DNA from: Erythrobacter crassostreae
GTDB taxonomy: Bacteria; Pseudomonadota; Alphaproteobacteria; Sphingomonadales; Sphingomonadaceae
Direction: 5' to 3'
Assembly (NCBI RefSeq): GCF_019204045.1
Contig: NZ_JAGSPC010000002.1
Location: forward strand, 1-64,000
DNA: 64,000 bases
The notes beneath the pieces are model-generated. The model was not told the origin of the DNA. It did not search any database and was given only the letters and a program-made list of their open reading frames with translations. This document shows positions 16,513 through 25,693 of this stretch, piece by piece. Both the position numbers and the translations under genes were made by a program. Positions within the stretch are counted from its first letter, which is position 1. Each line of letters opens with the position of its first letter.

Positions 16513-18123
16513 TTAAACCTCCAGCTTGTAATCGGCGAAACGATCACGCAGGTCTTTCTTGCTGATCTTGCCCGTTGCCGTGTGAGGAATGTCGTCCACG
16601 AACTCCACTGCATCGGGCAACCACCACTTCGCAATCAACGGCTTAAGATGATCGACAATCTCTTCGCCAGTAACCTGCGATCCTTCGGCGCGGACCACGA
16701 AAAGCACAGGCCGCTCATCCCATTTTGGGTGATACATGCCCACGCACGCTGCCTCGGCCACTCCGTCATGCCCTACAGCGGCGTTCTCCAGCTCGACCGA
16801 ACTGATCCACTCGCCGCCAGATTTGATCACGTCTTTCGTGCGGTCGGTCAGCTGAAGAGTGCCATCGGGGTGGATGATGCCGACATCGCCGGTGTCGAAC
16901 CAGCCATCGGCGTCCACCGCGTCTTCCTTGGCCTTGAAGTAGCGCTTGATGATCCACGGCCCGCGAATTTGCAGCGCGCCCGATGTCTCGCCATCGCGAG
17001 GCAGCTCTGTCGCCATATCGTCGAGATCGACCGTGCGCAGTTCCACGCCAAAGATCGGGCGGCCCTGCATTGCTGTCTTATCAACGCGCTGTTCGAATGT
17101 GAGTTCTTCCCAGTCCCATGTCGGCCCGCCAACTGTGCCGATGGGCGACGTTTCCGTCATGCCCCATGCGTGCTGAACGCGGGTGCGGTTTTTCATGAGA
17201 CGCTCGATCATGAAGCGCGGGCAGGCAGAGCCGCCAATAGTCGCGGCTTTAAGCGGCGGCAGGTCGATGCCTTCTTTGTCGCAATATTGGAAATGCGCCA
17301 GCCAAACGGTCGGAACGCCTGCGCTGTCGGTCACTTTCTCGCGCAGCATCAATTCGTGCAGTACAGCTGGATCATTGACGCAGGAGAACACGAACTTGAT
17401 CCCCGCCATCGCGCCTGCATAGGGAAGCCCCCAGCTCGCCGCATGGAACATTGGCACAACGGGCAGCATTACCGAAGCGCTTGAGAAGTTAAACGCCGCC
17501 GGTTGAAGACCAGCGATCGCATGCATCAACGTAGAGCGGTGCTCATACTGCACGCCTTTGGGATTGCCCGTTGTACCCGACGTGTAGCAAATCATGCAGG
17601 GGTCGGTCTCTTCACCGGTGACCCATTCAAAATCGCCGTTTTGCTCGCCGATCCAGTCCTCGAATGCTGGTGAGCTGTCGCCGCTGTCGTAGCAAATGTA
17701 GTGTTCAACCGTGGTCCAACGGTCTTTCATGCGGTCCACAATCGGTTGGAACATCGCGTCGTAACACAGCACCTTATCCTCGGCGTGGTTGACGATATAT
17801 TCGAGCTGATCATCGAACAGGCGCGGGTTCACGGTGTGCAGCACCCCGCCCATTCCCGCGACGCCGTACCAGCTGACGAGGTGGCGTGAATGGTTCATCG
17901 CGAGGCTGGCGACGCGGTCACCCTTTTTGATGCCGAGGGCTTGCAGAGCCTGCGCCATTTTCAGCGCATCGGTGCGAATGCCAGCCCAATCGGTGCGGGT
18001 TTCACTGCCATCGGCCCAGCGCGTTACGATTTCGCGGGTTCCAGATTCCCGCGCGGCGTGGTCGATCACGCTGGTGATGCGCATAGTGAATTCTTGCATA
18101 GCGCCGAGCTTGCCTGCGATCAT
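16513..18123 (-). CDS. Medium/long-chain fatty acid--CoA ligase (AMP-binding)
   Basis: A 536-residue ANL-superfamily enzyme that activates a fatty acid with ATP to the acyl-AMP and then the CoA thioester. The P-loop [16 protein letters not shown] (about 185-200), the A5 motif [10 protein letters not shown], the DGWFDTGDV hinge region and the C-terminal catalytic lysine in [12 protein letters not shown] are all present. The closest-looking relatives are medium-chain ligases such as AlkK. The first of several Met residues is used; an internal ATG nine codons in is possible. Chain length specificity cannot be read. It precedes the DUF1330 gene by 3 bases. Confidence 0.9.
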   Translation of the reverse strand: MIAGKLGAMQEFTMRITSVIDHAARESGTREIVTRWADGSETRTDWAGIRTDALKMAQALQALGIKKGDRVASLAMNHSRHLVSWYGVAGMGGVLHTVNPRLFDDQLEYIVNHAEDKVLCYDAMFQPIVDRMKDRWTTVEHYICYDSGDSSPAFEDWIGEQNGDFEWVTGEETDPCMICYTSGTTGNPKGVQYEHRSTLMHAIAGLQPAAFNFSSASVMLPVVPMFHAASWGLPYAGAMAGIKFVFSCVNDPAVLHELMLREKVTDSAGVPTVWLAHFQYCDKEGIDLPPLKAATIGGSACPRFMIERLMKNRTRVQHAWGMTETSPIGTVGGPTWDWEELTFEQRVDKTAMQGRPIFGVELRTVDLDDMATELPRDGETSGALQIRGPWIIKRYFKAKEDAVDADGWFDTGDVGIIHPDGTLQLTDRTKDVIKSGGEWISSVELENAAVGHDGVAEAACVGMYHPKWDERPVLFVVRAEGSQVTGEEIVDHLKPLIAKWWLPDAVEFVDDIPHTATGKISKKDLRDRFADYKLEV

Positions 18124-18225
18124 GGTCGTCTCTCTCCAAATGACTGATCAAATATGTTGGCACCGTTCATGCCTTTCCGCGCGGAGATTGGCAATCGTAT
18201 CGAACTGCAACTGGTTCAGCATCGC

Positions 18226-18258
18226 AAAAAAGGAGGCAATGTAAACCGCCCCCCTCTT
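18226..18258 (-). terminator. Probable intrinsic terminator of the dnaE/DUF4019 unit
   Basis: Read on the minus strand, AAGAGGGGGGC and GCCTCCTTTTTT form an 11-bp stem that includes G-U pairs around a 10-base loop and ends in six T residues. It lies about 30 bases after the DUF4019 gene stop and about 100 bases before the acyl-CoA ligase start, so it should separate the two units. Confidence 0.6.
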
Positions 18259-18287
18259 GGGATTATGAGTGCGCAGATACGCGCTAT

Positions 18288-19109
18288 TTAGTTGATGAAA
18301 TATCCCGCGACATCAAAACCGTCGCCGTTTCGGACGGTCACGATTGTTTCCGTCGAGATGATTTCGACCTCGGTGAATTTGGTCTGGTAAATCAAGATTT
18401 CGTAGTCACCTTCTGGTGCCCCGGGCAATGTCTCGACTTGCTGAACTGAAACCAATCGGCGTTCAGAAACCGCTCCTAGCGGCTTACGAACTGGTTCAAC
18501 CAGTTCCGCCCATTCCTCTGCACTTGTCGAAGTCTGGAAGAATTCACCGGCCACGTTCCAGCTCCCTTCCCAATTCAATGCATCGACCGCAGCGATGAAA
18601 GTGGTGGCTCGTTTTAGCGCTGCGGGACTTGCCTGTTCCTCGGTCATATCTGACGCTGTCTCGGATTGCGGCGCAGTAGCCTCTGTTGAGGCCACTTCTT
18701 CAGTTTTGACGGAAGACTCTTCGCTTCCCGAATAGACGACACCGATGATGGCGGCTGCGATAAGAATAGACATGATTAGCATTCCTCCTGCGAGCCAGAT
18801 GAGGCCAGATGACCTTTTGGGCTCTGTGTTGTTGAGGGTTGCAGTATCCGCCCCATCGCCCGCATCGGCGATCCCGAAAGATGTGTGCGCAGAATTTTGT
18901 GGTGCGGTCTCTTCGGCGACACCCAAAATTCTTGCGGCCTCGCGGCTGCTCGACACATCTAATTTGCGGCGCGCATTGCGCAGCCGATCGTTGACCGTGT
19001 GCACCGAAAGATCGAGTTGAGCCGCGCTCGATTTAGCATCATGCCCCGCGAGGAGTAGCCGCAGGGCTTCCTTTTCCTTCTCAGTTAAATCGGCGAGCGT
19101 AGCGCTCAT
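18288..19109 (-). CDS. LuxR-type HTH protein with one TM helix and DUF4019 domain
   Basis: A 273-residue predicted membrane-tethered regulator. Residues 5-65 form a GerE/LuxR helix-turn-helix (LTEKEKEAL, then AAQLDLSVHTVNDRLRNARRKL). A polar linker is followed by one transmembrane helix (about 103-127), an acidic linker, and a DUF4019-like domain (about 160-273: AVDALNWEGSWNVAGEFF, ending VAGYFIN). The HTH should be cytoplasmic and DUF4019 periplasmic. The ATG at 19109 shares its A with the dnaE TGA (TGATG), so it is coupled to DNA polymerase III. No receiver domain. Ligand and targets unknown; probably a one-component transmembrane regulator. Confidence 0.8.
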   Translation of the reverse strand: MSATLADLTEKEKEALRLLLAGHDAKSSAAQLDLSVHTVNDRLRNARRKLDVSSSREAARILGVAEETAPQNSAHTSFGIADAGDGADTATLNNTEPKRSSGLIWLAGGMLIMSILIAAAIIGVVYSGSEESSVKTEEVASTEATAPQSETASDMTEEQASPAALKRATTFIAAVDALNWEGSWNVAGEFFQTSTSAEEWAELVEPVRKPLGAVSERRLVSVQQVETLPGAPEGDYEILIYQTKFTEVEIISTETIVTVRNGDGFDVAGYFIN

Positions 19110-22100
19110 CAAGCAACCAATTTCAAGTTGGCGCGGCCGCGAACCGGTGCGAGCTCGACATTCTCGATACCTTCGACATCGGCAATCCGTTCTGCCAACT
19201 CACCGTCGAGGACAAAGTTGCGACCAAGGTGCACGAACGCTTCCTCATCGGCGTCTAGGACAAGTCTCAGCAGAACCTCACCAGGCGCTTTTTCGGCCCT
19301 AGCCAGTTCAAGCTTGAGATCGTTCAGCGCTTGCACACTCAGGATGTCTGCCCGCAGCATCATTTTTGTGCTGCCGCTGACCGCAGAAAGCGGTTTCGCG
19401 CCGCGGACTGTCAGGCGCGGTGGCTCTCCCGGATTAGGCGAATCCAGCTCTACAGTGAGTAGCACGCATTCTGCGTCTTCAGCCCATTTTTGGAAGCTAT
19501 CGACCAGCGATTCTTCGAAACATGCGGCAGAAAACTGCCCCGACGTGTCAGAGAAATCCGCTCGAATAAACTCGGCGCCGCGTTTGGTACGGCCTTTGTT
19601 CACGCTCTCCACCATCGCCGCGACCACTGCGCTGCTGCGCCCGCCAACTGGCGCACCCGCTTCCATCAGGCTTTGATAGGTGCGCGCACCTTGAGCCGAA
19701 GCAACATCGCGGAATTGCTGGACCGGATGGGCAGAGAAATAAAACCCGAAATTTTCGCGCTCCTTGGACATTTGTTCGATGCGGGGCCAGTCATCGGCTG
19801 GTTGCAGCCGCAGGTCATCCTCCGCTGCGTTTTCGCCGCCAAACAATCCGACTTGCCCGCTTGATCGTTCGCGCATAGCAGCATCTGCCACGGCCAGCAG
19901 CATATCAGCATTGGCAAAGAGCAGCCCGCGATTGGGTTCTAGGCCATCAAGCGCCCCGGCGCAGATCAAGCCTTCGAGCTGACGCCGGTTCATGGAGCCT
20001 TGCGGCAACCGGTCACACAGGTCCTTAAGCGTTTCGAACGGACCATTGGCCTCACGCTCTGCGACGATGGCCTCCATCGCTTTTTCACCAACATTGCGGA
20101 TACCTGCGAGGGCATATCGCACGGCATAGCCGTGATCCGTTTGTTGCACGGTAAAGCGCGCTTCTGATGAATTGATGTCCGGCGGAAGAACAGTCACCCC
20201 GCCCTCATCATTCGGATAGCGCCGCGCATCATCAACAAAGATGTTGAGCTTCTCCGATTGGTGAAGATCGAAACACATAGATGCGGCATAAAACTCTTCG
20301 GGGTAATGCGCTTTGAGCCAAGCGGTTTGATACGCGAGCAAGGCGTAGGCCGCTGCGTGAGATTTGTTGAAACCATAACCTGCGAATTTGTCGATCAAAT
20401 CGAACAGTTCATTGGCCTGTTTCTTCTCGATGCCAGATACTTCTTTACAACCATCGACAAAGCGGATGCGCTGGACGTCCATTTCGGCTTGAACTTTTTT
20501 ACCCATGGCGCGGCGCAAAAGGTCAGCATCGCCGAGCGAATATCCGGCAAGGATCTGCGCGGCCTGCATGACCTGTTCCTGATAGACGAAAATGCCGTAC
20601 GTCTCGGCGAGAATACCCTCAAGTTTTTCATGCGGGTATTCAATCGGCACTTCGCCAGCCTTACGCTGACCAAACAGCGGAATGTTGTCCATAGGGCCGG
20701 GACGATACAGCGAAACGAGCGCGATGATATCGCCGAAATTGGACGGCTTCACCGCTTTCAGTGTCCGCCGCATTCCTTCGGATTCCAGCTGGAACACGCC
20801 GACCGTGTTACCATCCTGCATAAGGTCGTAGACGGCTTTATCGTCGAGCGGCAGCAGGCCGAGATCGATTGTGATCCCGCGCAGCTCCAGCAGGTCCGTC
20901 GCTTTGCGCAGGACCGACAGCGTTTTTAGACCAAGAAAGTCGAACTTGACGAGCCCGCTGCTCTCGACATTTTTCATGTCGTACTGTGTCACCGGCATAT
21001 CCGAGCGCGGATCGCGGTAAAGCGGGACAAGCTGCGACAGCGGACGATCACCGATCACCACACCGGCAGCGTGGGTGGATGAGTTGCGCGGCAGACCCTC
21101 TAACTGCATTGCCAGATCAACGAGGCGCTTTACCTCGTTATCGTTCGTGTATTCCGCCTTGAAATCGGAGGCTCCGTTGAGCGCACGCGGCAAGGTCCAC
21201 GGGTCTGTCGGATGGTTGGGCACCATCTTCGTAAGCCGGTCCACCTGACCATAACTCATCTGCAAGATACGTCCGCAATCGCGCAGCACGGCGCGCGCTT
21301 TCAGCTTACCAAATGTGATGATCTGCGCGACGTGATCCGCGCCGTATTTCTGCTGAACATAGCGGATAACCTCGCCGCGACGCGTCTCGCAGAAATCGAT
21401 ATCGAAGTCGGGCATGGACACACGTTCCGGATTGAGGAAACGTTCAAACAGCAGGCCAAGCTGGATCGGATCGAGATCGGTGATAGTCAGCGCCCACGCA
21501 ACGATAGAACCCGCACCAGAACCACGACCCGGCCCCACCGGAATACCCTGATCCTTTGCCCATTGGATGAAGTCGGCAACGATCAAGAAATAGCCCGGAA
21601 AGCCCATATTGACGATGATGCCAATCTCGTAATCGAGCCGGTCGAAATAGACTTTGCGATCCTCATCCGACATCTCGCCGTAAGGTTCCAACCGCGCTTC
21701 GAGGCCGGATTTTGACAGGTCCGCGAGCATCTTCGCCTCGCCCTCCAGATCACCGGCAAGGCTTGGCAGGATAGGGTCGCGATAAGGCGGCGCATAGGCA
21801 CAGCGCTGGGCCACGATGAGGGTGTTGGCGATGGCTTCGGGCAAGTCTGCGAACAGCTCATCCATCATGCTCGCCGATTTCACGAACGCCGCTGCGTTCG
21901 AGCGCGGGCGATCCTCATTTTCGACATAGGTCGAGTTTGCGATGCACAGCATGGCATCGTGCGCCTTGTGCATATGCGGCTCTGCATAATTCGCAGGGTT
22001 GGTCGCGACCAGCGGCAAATCGCGGTCATACGCCATCTCGATCAGAGCGTCTTCGGCGCGCTCGCATTCTGGCATACCATTGCGAGCAAGCTCTATATAG

Positions 22101-22597
22101 AAGCGATCAGGGAACAGTTTTTGCAACCGGTCACACACTGCCTCGGCCGCAGGTGTTTGTTGCTCTGCAAGTAACCGAGTCAACGCGCCCTCGCCCGCGC
22201 CAGTTAGCGCGATTAAGCCATCGGTATGACCTTCAAGGTCCGCCATCGAAACATGCGGATCAAGCTCAAGCGGGCGATCCAGGTGCGCTTTGGAAACTAG
22301 GTGGCACAGATTGTCATAGCCTGTCTCATCCTGCGCGTAGAGAGGCAGGTAATCGACCTGCTTGCCATCCTCATCACGCGCCACGCCCAGCAATGTCCCG
22401 ATGATCGGCTGAACACCCTCACCCTTGCATCCACCTGCAAACAGCACCGCACCATACAGTCCGTTCCGGTCACAAATCGCGATTGCGGGAAAGCCGCGTT
22501 CCTTGGAAAGTTTGGCAATTGCCTTGGGATCAATCGCCCCTTCAAGCATCGAATAGGACGACAGAACACGCAGCGGAATGAACGGAGCAAAAGGCAT
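19109..22597 (-). CDS. dnaE: DNA polymerase III subunit alpha
   Basis: The replicative C-family polymerase, 1162 residues. It has an N-terminal PHP domain (LRVLSSYSMLEGAI, CDRNGLYGAV), a polymerase core with PGRGSGAGSIVAW and the active-site acidic motif PDFDIDFCETRRGEVI, then HAAGVVI, and a C-terminal OB-fold plus tail. The start at 22597 begins with the standard PHP N-terminus; the frame extends 52 codons further upstream without resemblance, so that part is not included. It is divergent from the DUF6958 gene and coupled to the DUF4019 protein downstream. Type 1 DnaE, not the error-prone ImuC, judging by PHP completeness. Confidence 0.95.
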   Translation of the reverse strand: MPFAPFIPLRVLSSYSMLEGAIDPKAIAKLSKERGFPAIAICDRNGLYGAVLFAGGCKGEGVQPIIGTLLGVARDEDGKQVDYLPLYAQDETGYDNLCHLVSKAHLDRPLELDPHVSMADLEGHTDGLIALTGAGEGALTRLLAEQQTPAAEAVCDRLQKLFPDRFYIELARNGMPECERAEDALIEMAYDRDLPLVATNPANYAEPHMHKAHDAMLCIANSTYVENEDRPRSNAAAFVKSASMMDELFADLPEAIANTLIVAQRCAYAPPYRDPILPSLAGDLEGEAKMLADLSKSGLEARLEPYGEMSDEDRKVYFDRLDYEIGIIVNMGFPGYFLIVADFIQWAKDQGIPVGPGRGSGAGSIVAWALTITDLDPIQLGLLFERFLNPERVSMPDFDIDFCETRRGEVIRYVQQKYGADHVAQIITFGKLKARAVLRDCGRILQMSYGQVDRLTKMVPNHPTDPWTLPRALNGASDFKAEYTNDNEVKRLVDLAMQLEGLPRNSSTHAAGVVIGDRPLSQLVPLYRDPRSDMPVTQYDMKNVESSGLVKFDFLGLKTLSVLRKATDLLELRGITIDLGLLPLDDKAVYDLMQDGNTVGVFQLESEGMRRTLKAVKPSNFGDIIALVSLYRPGPMDNIPLFGQRKAGEVPIEYPHEKLEGILAETYGIFVYQEQVMQAAQILAGYSLGDADLLRRAMGKKVQAEMDVQRIRFVDGCKEVSGIEKKQANELFDLIDKFAGYGFNKSHAAAYALLAYQTAWLKAHYPEEFYAASMCFDLHQSEKLNIFVDDARRYPNDEGGVTVLPPDINSSEARFTVQQTDHGYAVRYALAGIRNVGEKAMEAIVAEREANGPFETLKDLCDRLPQGSMNRRQLEGLICAGALDGLEPNRGLLFANADMLLAVADAAMRERSSGQVGLFGGENAAEDDLRLQPADDWPRIEQMSKERENFGFYFSAHPVQQFRDVASAQGARTYQSLMEAGAPVGGRSSAVVAAMVESVNKGRTKRGAEFIRADFSDTSGQFSAACFEESLVDSFQKWAEDAECVLLTVELDSPNPGEPPRLTVRGAKPLSAVSGSTKMMLRADILSVQALNDLKLELARAEKAPGEVLLRLVLDADEEAFVHLGRNFVLDGELAERIADVEGIENVELAPVRGRANLKLVA

Positions 22598-22699
22598 CGT
22601 TACAGAGTTACGCCTTGACCGCCTGCTTTCAAGTTGGAGGTTGGCGGTGTTGGGGATAAGCTGGGGGGCAAACGGAAACGAAAGGATGGGAACTTTCAA

Positions 22700-22990
22700 A
22701 TGGCGGGCAAAATCGAGGTCAAAAACGTCAACACCCCGGGCAAGACTTCTCACGTGGACGCCGCAAAGTATGCGGAAATGCGGGCCGCATTCGAAGCGGC
22801 CCTTCCCAAAGCGTCTCCCGGCCTATCTCAGGCGGAAATACGCGAAGCCGTTAGACCCCACCTATCCGATGCCCATTGCCCGAACGGGCAAACGGCTGGA
22901 TGGTGGGCGAAAACTGTACAACTCGATCTGGAAGCAAAAAGCTTACTCAAGCGTGAGCTGACCAAGCCGCTTCGCTGGCATTGGAATTGA
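22700..22990 (+). CDS. DUF6958-family protein
   Basis: A 96-residue soluble protein. Its start at the ATG at 22700 gives an N-terminus typical of this family (KIEVKNVNTPGKTSHVDAAKY), with a helical middle and a C-terminal GWWAKTVQLDLEAKSL block and PLRWHW. The conserved Trp-Trp and LDLEAK motifs are the basis for the call. No known function; similar small proteins occur singly in many proteobacteria. Divergent from dnaE over 102 bases and convergent with the glutathione peroxidase gene 9 bases away. Confidence 0.78.
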   Translation: MAGKIEVKNVNTPGKTSHVDAAKYAEMRAAFEAALPKASPGLSQAEIREAVRPHLSDAHCPNGQTAGWWAKTVQLDLEAKSLLKRELTKPLRWHWN

Positions 22991-22999
22991 ACGCTGCGA

Positions 23000-23479
23000 T
23001 CAGAGCAATTTTGCGACATCTTTCGCGATCTGCTTGGGCGTGTCCTGCGGACCGTAACGCTTCACGACATTGCCATCGCGATCGATCAGGAATTTGGTAA
23101 AGTTCCATTTGATCGAGGTAGAGCCCATCAGACCCTTCTTTTCCGACTTCATCCAATCGAACAAGGGCGAGGCATCGGGGCCGTTCACGTCGACCTTTTG
23201 CATAAGCGGGAATGTCACACCGAAATTGACTTTGCAGAACTCGGCAATCTCGTCTGAATTGCCCGGTTCTTGCCCGCCAAACTGGTTGCACGGAAAACCG
23301 AGAACTTCGAAATCCTTCTCTTTGAAATCCTGAAACAGCTTTTCCAGGCCGTCATATTGCGGGGTAAACCCGCATTTGCTGGCAGTGTTGACCACAAGCA
23401 GGACTTTCCCCTTCTTTTCTGAAAGGTCGAGCTCTTCACCGCGATTAGTGGTGACGGTGAAATCGGCAATGATTGTCAT
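23000..23479 (-). CDS. Glutathione peroxidase (thiol type)
   Basis: A 159-residue thioredoxin-fold peroxidase that reduces hydrogen peroxide and organic hydroperoxides. The peroxidatic residue is cysteine in NTASKCGFTPQY, not selenocysteine. FPCNQFGGQEPG supplies the conserved Gln and the resolving-type cysteine, and the IKWNFTKFL motif carries the catalytic Trp/Asn. The start at 23479 has an AGGAG Shine-Dalgarno 7 bases upstream; a longer frame is rejected. Cysteine-type members often use thioredoxin rather than glutathione. No signal peptide, so cytoplasmic. Confidence 0.93.
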   Translation of the reverse strand: MTIIADFTVTTNRGEELDLSEKKGKVLLVVNTASKCGFTPQYDGLEKLFQDFKEKDFEVLGFPCNQFGGQEPGNSDEIAEFCKVNFGVTFPLMQKVDVNGPDASPLFDWMKSEKKGLMGSTSIKWNFTKFLIDRDGNVVKRYGPQDTPKQIAKDVAKLL

Positions 23480-23556
23480 GATACACTCCTGAATTCTACA
23501 ACGACTCATGTGGGCGCTCAAAACGCGATGAACAGGGCGGCTAGAAATCGAGTGCG

Positions 23557-24231
23557 TTAGTTCAGCAGACCATCATGCAAGCGAACGACCCGGTCCATAC
23601 GGGCCGCAAGGCGTTCATTATGCGTCGCAACCAACGCCGCGCTGCCTTCGCCGCGGACGAGTTCGAGAAATTGTCCCAGCACCGTATCCGCCGTGCTTTC
23701 ATCAAGATTGCCGGTCGGCTCGTCCGCCAAAACCAGTGTCGGTTGGTTCGCCAAAGCACGGGCCACCGCCACGCGCTGCTGCTCTCCGCCGGAAAGCTGG
23801 CTTGGCCTGTGTGTGAGACGATGCCCAAGGCCAAGGCTCGTAAGCAGGCTTTGGGAGCGATCCAGAGCAGCATCACGCGATGTGCCTGCGATCATTTGCG
23901 GCATCACGACGTTCTCTGTCGCGTCAAAATCCGGCAGCAAATGGTGGAACTGGTAGACAAAACCCAGATGTTCTCGCCGAAGCCGCGTGCGCCCGTCAGG
24001 TGGCAATTTCTCCGCTCGTTCGCCAGCAATCGCAATCGAGCCTTCGAAACCACCTTCGAGCAGGCCAACGGCTTGCAACATGGTTGATTTTCCTGAACCC
24101 GACGGTCCAAGCAGCGCGACAATCTCGCCGGGCTGAATATCGAGGTCCACACCGCGCAGAACATCAATGCGCTGGCCGCCCTGTTCAAAGCTGCGCTTCA
24201 GAGCGCGCAGCGATACAATCGGACTACTCAT
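23557..24231 (-). CDS. lolD: Lipoprotein-releasing ABC transporter ATPase LolD
   Basis: A 224-residue ABC ATPase. Walker A is GPSGSGKST, the Q-loop region is [12 protein letters not shown] (the HHLLPDF sequence is typical of LolD), the signature is LSGGEQQR, and Walker [14 protein letters not shown] follows. With the membrane permease it powers release of outer-membrane lipoproteins to LolA. The start overlaps the permease stop by 8 bases (ATGAGTAG), so subunit stoichiometry is coupled by translation. The several predicted lipoproteins in this window would depend on it. Confidence 0.93.
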   Translation of the reverse strand: MSSPIVSLRALKRSFEQGGQRIDVLRGVDLDIQPGEIVALLGPSGSGKSTMLQAVGLLEGGFEGSIAIAGERAEKLPPDGRTRLRREHLGFVYQFHHLLPDFDATENVVMPQMIAGTSRDAALDRSQSLLTSLGLGHRLTHRPSQLSGGEQQRVAVARALANQPTLVLADEPTGNLDESTADTVLGQFLELVRGEGSAALVATHNERLAARMDRVVRLHDGLLN

Positions 24232-25462
24232 AACGCAGCACCTGCACCGGATCGGTATTGGACGCCTTAAACGCAGGATAGAGAGTGGCGAGAAAGCTCA
24301 AGACGATGCCGAGAGCGGTAATGCCGATAATTTCTCCGGGGTCGACCCTTACCGGTAACGAAGTCAGGAAGCGCACCGAGGGGTCCCAGATCTCGACGCC
24401 TGTCAGATACGCGATCCCGTCTACAATCCCGTTGCGGAAATAGAGCAATACGAAACCCAGTATCAAACCGGTCACAGTTCCCAGCGTCCCGATTGTTGTT
24501 CCGGTCGTCACGAAAATCTTGAGCAAGCTGCGACGGGTGGCGCCCATTGTGCGCATAATTGCAATGTCGCGAGTTTTGGCGCGGACCAGCATCACAAGGC
24601 TCGAAAGAATATTAAAAGACGCAACCAACACCATGAAGCTGAGAACAAAGAACATCGCCACACGCTCAACTTCCAGCGCTTCGAACAGGGTCGAATTGAT
24701 CTGTTTCCAATCGGCGATGACAGCGCGGCCAACCAGCGCCTCCTCAACCGGAGCGAGAATTTCACCAACATTATCAGGATCGGTAACAGTAACTTCGATC
24801 AGGCCAACAGTATCGCCGAGCAGCAAGAGCGTTTGTGCGTCCTGCATCGGCATAATCACAAAAGTCTCGTCGAAATCATAAATACCGATCTCGAAGATCG
24901 CGCCGACTTCATACCCAACCTGACGGATAGACGTACCAAAGGGCGTCGTGCGCCCCTGCGGGTTGATAATGGTGATTGTGTCACCGACGCGCGCGCCGAT
25001 GTTGGAAGCGAGCCGGGAACCGATGGCGACCTTCCCGGAATCGGGGATCAAGGTTTCAATCTCCCCAAGCAAAACCTTTTCGCCCAGATCAGCAATGTCC
25101 TCAGCCGTGTTTCCGCGAACGAAAATCGCAACCGCGCGGCCATTAAAACTCGCGAGCAAGGGCTGCTCAATCAACGGAGATGCGTTTACGACGCCTTCAG
25201 TCGAACGCACTTGATCGAGAGTGTTTTCCCAGTTCTCCAGCTTACCGCCATAGGCCTGAACCACGGCGTGACCGTTCAATCCGGCGAATTTGTCGAGCAT
25301 TTCCCCGCGAAAACCGCCCATGACACTCATGACAAGCACCAGCATCGCGACAGAAAGCATCACCACGCCGACCGATATACCAGCGACAAGCGCGATGAAG
25401 GCCTCCCCCTTACCGGGCCAGAGATACCTTTTGGCGATCATTCTTTCGAAAGGAGTAAGCAT
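24224..25462 (-). CDS. lolC: Lipoprotein-releasing ABC permease LolC/LolE family
   Basis: A 412-residue permease with one N-terminal TM helix (after [14 protein letters not shown]), a large periplasmic domain (about 45-260) and three C-terminal TM helices with the FtsX-like core ([28 protein letters not shown]). Only one permease gene accompanies lolD, consistent with a homodimeric LolCE-type transporter in alphaproteobacteria. The start at 25462 is preferred over a 17-codon longer frame because it gives the family N-terminus. Divergent from purF over about 230 bases. Confidence 0.92.
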   Translation of the reverse strand: MLTPFERMIAKRYLWPGKGEAFIALVAGISVGVVMLSVAMLVLVMSVMGGFRGEMLDKFAGLNGHAVVQAYGGKLENWENTLDQVRSTEGVVNASPLIEQPLLASFNGRAVAIFVRGNTAEDIADLGEKVLLGEIETLIPDSGKVAIGSRLASNIGARVGDTITIINPQGRTTPFGTSIRQVGYEVGAIFEIGIYDFDETFVIMPMQDAQTLLLLGDTVGLIEVTVTDPDNVGEILAPVEEALVGRAVIADWKQINSTLFEALEVERVAMFFVLSFMVLVASFNILSSLVMLVRAKTRDIAIMRTMGATRRSLLKIFVTTGTTIGTLGTVTGLILGFVLLYFRNGIVDGIAYLTGVEIWDPSVRFLTSLPVRVDPGEIIGITALGIVLSFLATLYPAFKASNTDPVQVLRYE

Positions 25463-25693
25463 GAAGTTTGCGCGCTGACTTATTACTTGTGAACGCAGGC
25501 TGTAGGCGGGCACCTATGCGCACACAATGTATGCGCCCCACACGATTGTGAGTAACCGCCTCTCTTGCACGCATCGGCAGCATGACCAGACGCAAAAATG
25601 AGGGCATTAGAGGCCCCACAGCGCTTGTAATTGATCCGTAACATCGCCATTGACCTCACACCCGACGGAGCAGCGCAGCGGACGGATCTGGCG
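25463..25693. promoter_or_regulatory. Divergent region lolC / purF with repeats
   Basis: The largest gene-free stretch in the window. It holds a direct repeat TATGCGC at 25515-25521 and 25530-25536 (8-base spacer), overlapping an inverted repeat CACAAT (25523-25528) / ATTGTG (25545-25550) with a 16-base gap. These could be an operator for either gene, but no known consensus fits. purF would normally be purine-controlled; no riboswitch fold was recognised. Confidence 0.35.

Noticed and set aside
16432..17484. A 350-codon plus-strand frame over the acyl-CoA ligase
   Set aside because: Lies opposite a well-supported ANL enzyme and shows no recognisable domain.
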